A stretch of 5,921 nucleotides of DNA from an uncultured Rhodospirillaceae bacterium (GTDB taxonomy: Bacteria > Pseudomonadota > Alphaproteobacteria > CAAGCB01 > CAG-977), in the NCBI GenBank assembly GCA_900553035.1, contig USCC01000118.1:1-5921 (forward strand). Reading direction: 5' to 3'. Each line of letters begins with the position of its first letter. The stretch's first letter is position 1. Below the pieces are notes generated by a model. That model searched no databases, had not been told where the DNA came from, and saw only the letters and a program-made list of their open reading frames with translations. This document shows, piece by piece, positions 1-5,286 of the stretch. A program made the position numbers and the translations under genes.

Positions 1-1268
1 GTACGCTTGCCGTATCGTTTCACCAGTCCTTCGGTGCGCAGCACCATGCACTGCCTTATGACATTGACGGCGCGGTTTACAAGGTGAACCGCCGCGATTA
101 TCAGGAGCGACTGGGTTTTGTCGCCCGTGCCCCCCGATGGGCGATTGCCCATAAATTTCCGGCGGAACAGGCGCAGACCGTTCTGAACAACATCCGGGTA
201 CAGGTCGGACGCACCGGAGCGCTGACACCTGTGGCAGATCTGGAACCGGTCAACGTCGGCGGCGTCATGGTCAGCCATGCCACACTGCACAACGAAGATG
301 AAATTCACCGCAAGGATGTCCGGGTCGGCGACACCGTTATCGTCCAGAGGGCCGGAGACGTCATTCCGCAGATCGTCGGCGTCCGGACGGACAGGCGGCC
401 GCCCGAAGCCGTCCCCTTTGAATTTCCGAAAACATGTCCCGTCTGCGGTTCCCATGTCATTAAAATCGACGGCGAAGTGGCGCAGTACTGTTCCGGCGGC
501 CTTGTCTGCCCGGCACAGGCCGTTGAAAGCCTGAAACACTTCGTTTCCCGCAACGCCCTTGACATTGAAGGGCTGGGTGCGAAAAACATCGAGTTTTTCT
601 TTGAACGCGGATGGATTAAAACACCGTCCGACATTTTTGAGCTTGAGGAACGTTACGGTGCGGACATCCGCAAGCTGGAAGGCTGGGGCGACAAATCGGC
701 GGAAAACCTGTTTGCAGCCATCCGCCACGCCGCCGAAGGGACACCGATGGACAAATTTCTGTTCGGGCTGGGTATTCACGAAGTCGGACAGGCGACAGCC
801 CGGCTTCTGGCCACGCACTATCTGAACATAGATGCATTGCTGGAAAACATTGACAAGGCCGCGGATCGGGAATCTGAAGCGTATGAAGAACTGATCGGCA
901 TTGAAAGCATCGGCGACGTAATTGCCCGGGAACTGCTTGATTTCTTTGAAGAACCGGCCAATCGTGCCGAACTGGAAAAACTTCGCGCCCGCGTCCGTAT
1001 TCCGGATTTTGTTCCGCCGGTGCACACGGACAGCCCGCTGTTTGGGAAAACGGTCGTGTTTACAGGTTCGCTGACTTCCATGACGCGCGGCGAAGCCAAA
1101 GCCCGGGCACAATCCGCCGGCGCAAAGGTTGCCGGCTCGGTTTCACGGAAAACCGATTATGTCGTTGAAGGCGCAGAGGCCGGAAGCAAAGCGCAGAAAG
1201 CCGCTGAACTGGGCATTACCGTCCTGTCCGAAGACGCATTCAATCGGATGTGCCGGGGGGAAGCATGA
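1..1268 (+). CDS. ligA: NAD-dependent DNA ligase LigA, C-terminal part (5' end outside window)
   Basis: This enzyme seals nicks in duplex DNA using NAD+ and acts in chromosomal replication and repair. The reading frame is open from the first complete codon at base 3, and homology runs upstream of the GTG at 84, so that GTG is not the start. About 421 residues are visible; LigA is usually near 670-720, so roughly 250-300 are missing, including the adenylated lysine of the KxDG motif. In visible numbering, the end of the adenylation domain shows LPYDIDGAVYKVN (17-29) and APRWAIAHKFPAE (43-55). The OB-fold follows, with QVGRTGALTPVA and RAGDVIPQIVGV. A four-cysteine zinc finger lies at Cys145, 148, 163 and 169, then helix-hairpin-helix repeats (about 185-315), then a BRCT domain (about 345-417, starting PLFGKTVVFTGSL). 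The stop TGA (1266-1268) overlaps the start of the next gene. The sequence style is alphaproteobacterial. No frameshift or missing motif is seen in the visible part. Confidence 0.97.
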   Translation, partial: TLAVSFHQSFGAQHHALPYDIDGAVYKVNRRDYQERLGFVARAPRWAIAHKFPAEQAQTVLNNIRVQVGRTGALTPVADLEPVNVGGVMVSHATLHNEDEIHRKDVRVGDTVIVQRAGDVIPQIVGVRTDRRPPEAVPFEFPKTCPVCGSHVIKIDGEVAQYCSGGLVCPAQAVESLKHFVSRNALDIEGLGAKNIEFFFERGWIKTPSDIFELEERYGADIRKLEGWGDKSAENLFAAIRHAAEGTPMDKFLFGLGIHEVGQATARLLATHYLNIDALLENIDKAADRESEAYEELIGIESIGDVIARELLDFFEEPANRAELEKLRARVRIPDFVPPVHTDSPLFGKTVVFTGSLTSMTRGEAKARAQSAGAKVAGSVSRKTDYVVEGAEAGSKAQKAAELGITVLSEDAFNRMCRGEA

Positions 1269-2380
1269 AAAAAATAACGGTCGCCTGCGGCCTTCTGCTT
1301 CTGGTTTTTCTCGGCGTTCTGGCGTTTAAAACGCCCCCGGACGGTGAAGAGGCCGGAATCCGCGAAACGGAACGTGAAATGCGCCGGGACTTTGATGAAA
1401 AAGAACTCTGCCGCCGCATCATCGACCGGAAAGGATTTGCCGAAAATGACGCGGCTTATGATGAAACGTCGTACTCGTCCGGGGAAACCGGCAAAACATA
1501 TCTGATCTCGCGGCGGCCTTCCCTGTGTGGTTTTGCCGTGAATATGTACGACAGCCGGACAGGACTTCCGCACGAAGAAGGAAGACCGGAAGGAACAGAG
1601 CTGGTGCTGAGTGTCCCGAACGCTCCCTGTTCCGGCATATTCCGGTTTTTCACTTTTGAGGGTCATCTTTACCTGAGCGTTTCGGACTCGCCGCGCCGGT
1701 ATGACATTTCGCGTTTCAGCGAACACCAAACCGCCTTCATGCCTGTATGCAGTGTCCGCGCCCGCGTTTCGGAATATTCCGTCCTCTCGTTCAGGGACAA
1801 GGCGCTTTGCCGCCGTGTTGCGGACGGCGGGTATACGGTTGAAAAGCCGCTTTCCTTTGACAGGTTGCCTCCGGAAGAACGTGAACCGCTCCGCAGAACG
1901 GCGGCGGCCTCGTTTGAAAGCGGCGCGTTTCCGGACACGAAAGCCGCCGGGACATTCGTCCGGACGGATTTTGACAATGACGGAACAGAAGAATTTCTCG
2001 TCGCGGCGGATTATTCAGCGGGCGGAGAGTCCTGTTCCTACCGTTTTCTGACGGTATTCAACCCGGCCGACGAATCCCTTTCACTTCCGACACAGGACGG
2101 CCCCGGCGTGTATTACGGCGGCCGGGGGACGTCTGACGGTTATGCTCTGTCCTGTGAAGGCGGGCGGCAGGAAATCATTGAATCGGACGGGGAAAGATAC
2201 CTCCTGTCGCTTCAGATCATTGAAGAGCAGACTCCGGAACGCCGCGTCACGGACAGGGAACTGAACCGTCTGGATCGCATTGTGCGGGACAGCCGTGGAC
2301 GGCATATTGAAAAGCTCTGCGTCTTTCACCCGCATCTGACTTATGCACCGGCTCCCTTCCTTCTTTACCGAGGTGAATAA
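1265..2380 (+). CDS. Exported hypothetical protein with a DxDxDG calcium-loop-like motif
   Basis: I do not recognise a named family for this 371-residue protein. The ATG at 1265 is chosen over the in-frame GTG at 1250 because it follows a GGGGGGAAG purine run and opens directly into a signal sequence: MKK, a hydrophobic stretch (about 4-20), and a possible signal peptidase I site after Val-Leu-Ala20. Cys8 lies too close to the N-terminus and in too poor a context for a lipobox. The mature protein is charged and carries eight further cysteines (49, 88, 122, 162, 182, 257, 297, 352), an even number that would fit periplasmic disulfides. Residues 235-243, DFDNDGTEE, resemble the Asp-rich metal loop of FG-GAP/EF-hand-like repeats and are followed by a beta-strand-like FLVAADY. 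The ATGA overlap with ligA suggests translational coupling, but LigA is cytoplasmic and this protein is not, so a functional link is unlikely. A secreted or periplasmic binding protein is an inference only. Confidence 0.85.
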   Translation: MKKITVACGLLLLVFLGVLAFKTPPDGEEAGIRETEREMRRDFDEKELCRRIIDRKGFAENDAAYDETSYSSGETGKTYLISRRPSLCGFAVNMYDSRTGLPHEEGRPEGTELVLSVPNAPCSGIFRFFTFEGHLYLSVSDSPRRYDISRFSEHQTAFMPVCSVRARVSEYSVLSFRDKALCRRVADGGYTVEKPLSFDRLPPEEREPLRRTAAASFESGAFPDTKAAGTFVRTDFDNDGTEEFLVAADYSAGGESCSYRFLTVFNPADESLSLPTQDGPGVYYGGRGTSDGYALSCEGGRQEIIESDGERYLLSLQIIEEQTPERRVTDRELNRLDRIVRDSRGRHIEKLCVFHPHLTYAPAPFLLYRGE

Positions 2381-2546
2381 CGCTACGGAAAGCGCGGCCG
2401 GAGCCTTTTGGTCCGAAAGCGACGGGGCGCCGGAAGGAACATGGCGAAAATTTTTCCCGCCCGGCGGGAAGCCTTAACGCCCTTTCCGGCGGCCGGCAAC
2501 GGACACGCCGCCGTGCTGTTTCACGGCGTCAAAAGCGTTTCCTGCG
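2381..2546. other. Convergent intergenic region
   Basis: These 166 bases separate the + strand exported-protein gene from the - strand hydrolase-like gene. No ORF with a credible ribosome binding site was seen. The notable structures are a 7-bp hairpin at 2454-2470 and a second 7-bp hairpin at 2509-2528 (CGCCGTG / CACGGCG around a CTGTTT loop), the latter without a T-run on either strand. No clear terminator for the + strand gene was found. Confidence 0.6.
2447..2470 (-). terminator. Possible intrinsic terminator of the 109-aa/247-aa gene pair
   Basis: On the - strand a perfect 7-bp stem TTCCCGC / GCGGGAA around a CGG loop is followed by AAATTTT. It lies about 77 bases beyond the stop of the hydrolase-like gene. 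The T-run is short (four T after three A), so termination would be weak to moderate. On the + strand the hairpin is followed by GCCTTAACG, which is not terminator-like. Confidence 0.45.
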
Positions 2547-3290
2547 CTACCGTGAGAGGCCTTTTTTCTTCAAAGCCGCCCTGAGGACACCGTCTTCCTT
2601 CTTTTCAGGAACAGGGGCCGGCCGCGTGGACGAGAAAAACCTCTTTTGTTTTTCCGCCGCTTTTTCCAGACGTTCTGAAGCCTTTGAAACCGCCATGTAC
2701 ACCTGCGTCGATACCGGCAGGTTGAAAACCCCGGCCAGCGAAGCGTTCGGGATTCCCGCCGCCTTTGCCGCCCGTTTTGCGAAACGGACGCAGTTCATGG
2801 CCACGGGCCAGTGATAAACGGGCGGATTTTTAATATTTTCCTCAACGAAGCCGACAACGTTGTCGAACTGTTCGCGGGACAACGGAAACGTTTTGTTGAA
2901 ATGATAGGACGGGTTCCGTTTTTCCTCATCGAACACGTATCCCGGCACGCCGATCCTGATTTTCTGCGCTTCGGCCGGGTCGGGCGTACGATCGGCCGAA
3001 AAACCGATCTGGCGCTGGCCAATGACTTTCCCGTCCTTTTTCATGGCCAGGTTGAAAAAGACATGTCCCGAATTATGAAAGAAAAAATCAAACACCGCTC
3101 CGCGCTTCGGGGCTTCGTATCCCGGTTCGGGCGGCAGGGGGGATGCCTTTGCCGTGAAAAGCCCCTTGAGCATCGGCGCGACCTTTGTTCTCAGGTCAAA
3201 CTCGTATGTCATCCCTTCTTCGTGCGGGATTTTTGCAAAACTTAAATCCGGATGTTGCGCGACCGAATACTGTTCCGGTTTTTCCGTCAT
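2547..3290 (-). CDS. Putative permuted NlpC/P60-like (LRAT-like) cysteine hydrolase
   Basis: This 247-residue protein has no signal peptide or membrane segment. The ATG at 3290 is chosen because a perfect AGGAGG lies 8 bases upstream (3304-3299); the frame extends further upstream only across the preceding gene. Key residues seen are His76 in NSGHVFFNLAM and Cys167, the protein's only cysteine, in YHWPVAMNCVRFAKRAAKAAGI. The order His before Cys, and the N-C-x-x-F motif at the head of a helix, match circularly permuted NlpC/P60 papain-like enzymes, whose LRAT branch carries NCEHF. Those families cleave or transfer acyl and peptide bonds in peptidoglycan or lipids. The segment FNKTFPLSREQFDNVVGFVEE (131-151) also resembles the region before the cysteine in such folds. 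The tail after about residue 205 is Lys- and Ala-rich and probably extended. It follows the 109-residue gene after 2 bases. Function as a peptidoglycan amidase, acyltransferase or secreted effector is inference; the gene itself is secure. Confidence 0.8.
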   Translation of the reverse strand: MTEKPEQYSVAQHPDLSFAKIPHEEGMTYEFDLRTKVAPMLKGLFTAKASPLPPEPGYEAPKRGAVFDFFFHNSGHVFFNLAMKKDGKVIGQRQIGFSADRTPDPAEAQKIRIGVPGYVFDEEKRNPSYHFNKTFPLSREQFDNVVGFVEENIKNPPVYHWPVAMNCVRFAKRAAKAAGIPNASLAGVFNLPVSTQVYMAVSKASERLEKAAEKQKRFFSSTRPAPVPEKKEDGVLRAALKKKGLSR

Positions 3291-3292
3291 TG

Positions 3293-3622
3293 TCAAATCC
3301 TCCTCATCCATTCCGCCATACCGCAGGCGTCCCGCAGCCAGAAAATTTTCTCCGTCGCCGACAGACCGGGATTGTCCAGAATCTCCCGTGCCCATTGCGG
3401 CGGCTCGCCGGCCGACAGAACACCGTCCAGGCGTATGTCGGCATCCACAAAAGCCATGGCCGCCGCCTCGGTCGAAAAACCGTGCGCCTGCGCCGCCGAA
3501 AGCCCCCGATCCAGCCGCTTTTTCAGGTATTCATCATCAAAATCCGCCGTTTCCCGCGGGAATTCCTCGCGAAGGTACCTTGCCGCATAGTGATAAAACC
3601 GGTTTTCCCGTTCGTTTGTCAT
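3293..3622 (-). CDS. Small hypothetical protein, likely partner of the downstream hydrolase-like protein
   Basis: This 109-residue soluble protein has no signal peptide or transmembrane segment. The ATG at 3622 has AGAGGCGGA upstream at workable spacing. It is predicted mainly helical: an aromatic N-terminus (NRFYHYAARYLREEFP), a central helix-rich part with GLSAAQAHGFSTEAAAMAFVD (40-60), and WAREILDNPGLSATEKI (77-93). From memory, small proteins with a similar 'helical, A-x-x-HG(F/I), then WA-x-x-IL-x-(D/N)P-x-LS' layout occur beside predicted toxin or amidase genes in other proteobacteria; I cannot name the family. Its stop codon is 2 bases before the next ATG, and its last codons (Arg-Arg-Ile) contain that gene's Shine-Dalgarno, so the two are co-transcribed and probably co-translated. 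Possible roles are immunity protein, chaperone or adaptor for the hydrolase-like product; none is proven. Confidence 0.8.
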   Translation of the reverse strand: MTNERENRFYHYAARYLREEFPRETADFDDEYLKKRLDRGLSAAQAHGFSTEAAAMAFVDADIRLDGVLSAGEPPQWAREILDNPGLSATEKIFWLRDACGMAEWMRRI

Positions 3623-3642
3623 TCGTATCCGCCTCTGATGAA

Positions 3643-3672
3643 ATTAAACGCCCATCACCATATATCTGTCAA
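3643..3672 (-). promoter_or_regulatory. Sigma70-type promoter for the 109-aa/247-aa pair
   Basis: On the - strand a perfect TTGACA (-35, 3672-3667) is followed after 18 bases by TTTAAT (-10, 3648-3643), five of six matches to consensus. Transcription would start near 3636, giving a short leader that still includes the AGAGG site before the ATG at 3622. This allows the gene pair to be expressed separately from the methyltransferase gene upstream, although no terminator separates them. Confidence 0.6.
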
Positions 3673-3703
3673 ATTATTCTGACTGTCATTTCCCGGATAT
3701 ACT

Positions 3704-4483
3704 TCAGGGTTTCAACGCCCGGGTCGCGATAAAGGTATCGATATACGGATCCAGAAGGTCGCCGCCGGCTGAATCTTCGTAAAATCCGGACAGAAGAAAA
3801 CCCGCTTTCAGCAAACCGCCGATCTGTTCTTCCAGGCTGTGGCCAAATTCCAGAGGCTCATGGGCGTTTCGGCGGCGTTCCAGGTCTTCGGGCGGCAGCT
3901 GTTCCGTATCCGCGTACGGTATTTTGTATCTGACGGACAGTCGGCCCTTTTCGTCCCATTCCCTGAAATCAAAAATATAAATCAGAGGATTGGCAAACCC
4001 CGACAAAAGCAAACCGCCCGGTTTTAAAACGCGGAAGCATTCGCGCCAGACCCGTTCAATACCGTCAACAAAGCAATTCGACACCGGATGGAAAATCAGA
4101 TCAAAGGAACCTTCCTCAAAACGGGACAGATCGCGCATGTCGCCCTGTTCCGTACGCAGGTAAAGGCCGTCCCGCGCGGCGACCGCTTCGTCCTGTGCCA
4201 GCTGAGCCGGACTGTTGTCAAAAACGGTAACATCCGCCCCCGCCGCGGCGAAAAGGGGCCCCTGCTGGCCGCCGCCGCAGGCCAGACACAAAAGGCGTCT
4301 GCCCCGCACGTCGCCGAGCCAGTCTGCAGGAACCGGCTTCACAGGCGTCAGAAGAACCTCGAATTCCCCCTGCCGCGCCCGTGCGACCCGTTCTGCAGAC
4401 ACTGGCTGAGTCCAGACGTTTCCCTGACGCACTTTCTCATCCCAGGCGCTACGGTTGTAGAGAAGCACCGCATCATCGTTCAT
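3704..4483 (-). CDS. Class I SAM-dependent methyltransferase
   Basis: This 259-residue cytosolic protein is predicted to transfer a methyl group from S-adenosylmethionine; the substrate is unknown. Motif I is LLCLACGGGQQG (64-75), the glycine-rich SAM loop. The acidic residue for the ribose is Asp89 in VTVFDNSPAQL. GDMRDLSRF (114-122) fits the adenine-contacting loop, FDLIFHPVSNCFV (127-139) is motif IV, and FRVLKPGGLLLSGF (150-163) is the typical post-motif strand of the Methyltransf_11 group. The N-terminal YNRSAWDEKV and the C-terminal DPYIDTFIATRA belong to a recurrent bacterial subfamily of this length, so the protein looks complete. The ATG at 4483 has AAGGGA eight bases upstream. It lies 18 bases after the oxidoreductase stop codon, so the two probably form one transcript. 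No terminator was found after it. Confidence 0.93.
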   Translation of the reverse strand: MNDDAVLLYNRSAWDEKVRQGNVWTQPVSAERVARARQGEFEVLLTPVKPVPADWLGDVRGRRLLCLACGGGQQGPLFAAAGADVTVFDNSPAQLAQDEAVAARDGLYLRTEQGDMRDLSRFEEGSFDLIFHPVSNCFVDGIERVWRECFRVLKPGGLLLSGFANPLIYIFDFREWDEKGRLSVRYKIPYADTEQLPPEDLERRRNAHEPLEFGHSLEEQIGGLLKAGFLLSGFYEDSAGGDLLDPYIDTFIATRALKP

Positions 4484-4501
4484 TGTTTTTTCCCTTTTCC
4501 G

Positions 4502-5137
4502 TCATTCGTCATTGCGGATAAAGTTTGTGTATATTTTCGATTCGGTTTCCGGTGCGCCGATTCCCACCGCCCGGCCGGCTCGGATGCATTTCAGCAGCCA
4601 GGCCATGTTTTTTCCCAGAACGCGCATGATCTGCATCCCTTCGGCGTCGCGGCGGACCTCTTCCGGCGTATTGCCGTGCACCATGTTCCAGTAATTCGAA
4701 GCAACAACGGGCATTTCATTGACCAGAAAATGCTTGGCCACCGCGTCCAGAGCCGCCGTCGTCCCTGCCCGACGAGCCGAAGCGACTGCCGCCGCAGGTT
4801 TGTGCCTGAACGCTTCGCCGCCGGCATAAAACAGGCGATCCATGCAGGAAAGAAGTCGGCCGCTCGGGTGGGCGTAATAGACCGGCGTTCCGAAAACAAA
4901 ACCGTCGGCCTCCCGCGCCTTGCGGATGATATCGTTCACGGCATCATCCCTGAAGACGCAGAGGCCTCCCAATTCCAGGCACGCACGGCATCCGCAACAG
5001 TCGCGCACGGGGCCGCGTCCGATGAAAACATCTTCCGTTTCAATTCCTTCCTCCGCAAGGGATCGTCCGACTTCGGACAGAGCCGTATATGTGCATCCTT
5101 CGCGGTTCGCGCTTCCGTTAATCAGCAGAACTTTCAT
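4502..5137 (-). CDS. Flavodoxin-family FMN oxidoreductase with cysteine cluster
   Basis: This 211-residue cytosolic protein belongs to the NAD(P)H-dependent FMN reductase / iron-sulfur-flavoprotein-like group. The ATG at 5137 begins the conserved MKVLLINGS strand and has AAGGAG six bases upstream; the longer frame to 5185 adds a charged tail with no homology signal. GSANREGCTYTAL (8-20) is the FMN-phosphate loop. DCCGCRACLELGGLC (46-60) is the cysteine cluster followed by Asp-Asp, typical of family members, some of which bind a 4Fe-4S cluster. GTPVYYAHPSG (83-93) lies at the isoalloxazine ring. NYWNMVHGNTPEEV (148-161) and GKNMAWLLKCI (175-185) are subfamily-specific C-terminal signatures. 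The electron donor and acceptor are unknown; quinone, nitro-compound or thiol-linked redox stress is a common role for relatives. It heads the operon with the methyltransferase and diverges from the amylase-like gene across a palindrome at 5245-5261. Confidence 0.93.
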   Translation of the reverse strand: MKVLLINGSANREGCTYTALSEVGRSLAEEGIETEDVFIGRGPVRDCCGCRACLELGGLCVFRDDAVNDIIRKAREADGFVFGTPVYYAHPSGRLLSCMDRLFYAGGEAFRHKPAAAVASARRAGTTAALDAVAKHFLVNEMPVVASNYWNMVHGNTPEEVRRDAEGMQIMRVLGKNMAWLLKCIRAGRAVGIGAPETESKIYTNFIRNDE

Positions 5138-5286
5138 CCTCTTCTCCTTTCTTTGGGGGACGTTCCCCTTTTCCGGACGGCGCATAAACGCGGCGCCGCC
5201 TTTTGAACACCTTAAAAAACAGTGGTTTTTTCCGTTCGGATTCTTTAGTCTTATAGACTAACGTTTTGAACAAAGATGTAAAAGCC
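5138..5286. promoter_or_regulatory. Divergent promoter region
   Basis: These 149 bases separate the oxidoreductase gene (- strand) from the amylase-like gene (+ strand). The region holds a 17-base palindrome (5245-5261), an A/T stem AAAAAAC-AGTG-GTTTTTT (5214-5231), a GC stem CGGCGC / GCGCCG (5178-5198), and GGGGA-CGT-TCCCC (5156-5168) just ahead of the oxidoreductase ribosome binding site. TTTTGAACA occurs twice, at 5201-5209 and 5264-5272. No strong -35/-10 pair was found on either strand; the best -10-like hexamer on the - strand, TATAAG (5255-5250), sits inside the palindrome. Confidence 0.6.
5245..5261. promoter_or_regulatory. 17-base palindromic operator candidate
   Basis: TTAGTCT-TAT-AGACTAA is a perfect inverted repeat with 7-base arms and a 3-base centre. 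It ends 25 bases before the amylase-like ATG and about 108 bases before the oxidoreductase ATG. Size and symmetry fit a dimeric winged-helix regulator. The TAGT-N7-ACTA core is reminiscent of MarR/HxlR-type operators, which often control flavodoxin-type oxidoreductases, but no regulator gene lies in the window, so the family is a guess. Confidence 0.55.

Noticed and set aside
1157..1729. - strand frame across the ligA/exported-protein junction
   Set aside because: It spans the junction of two supported + strand genes and its translation has no recognisable features.
2509..2528. CGCCGTG / CACGGCG hairpin as a terminator
   Set aside because: No T-run follows on either strand, so it is at most a structural element in the convergent gap.
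3291..3395. Upstream extension of the hydrolase-like gene to 3395
   Set aside because: It overlaps the 109-residue gene in another frame and lacks a ribosome binding site, while the ATG at 3290 has a perfect AGGAGG at ideal spacing.
3666..3688. Two CTGTCA copies in the gap between the methyltransferase and the 109-residue gene
   Set aside because: Six-base repeats in a short A/T-rich promoter are expected by chance; the first copy overlaps the -35 element.
3154..3732. + strand frames at 3154-3732, 3185-3682 and 2811-3245
   Set aside because: All are opposite the small-protein and hydrolase-like genes, with biased Arg/Pro/Ser translations and no credible start sites.
5138..5185. Longer N-terminus for the oxidoreductase starting at 5185
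   Set aside because: The extra 16 residues are charged and precede the conserved first strand MKVLLINGS; the ATG at 5137 has its own AAGGAG site.
4088..5206. Long + strand frame (372 codons) opposite the methyltransferase and oxidoreductase genes
   Set aside because: It crosses two well-recognised - strand genes, has a low-complexity Arg/Pro/His-rich translation and no domain signal; it is an antisense shadow of GC-rich coding DNA.
5266..5286. TTG at 5266 as an alternative start of the amylase-like gene
   Set aside because: It has no Shine-Dalgarno and would put seven extra residues ahead of a normal signal-sequence start; the ATG at 5287 is simpler, though it too lacks a strong site.
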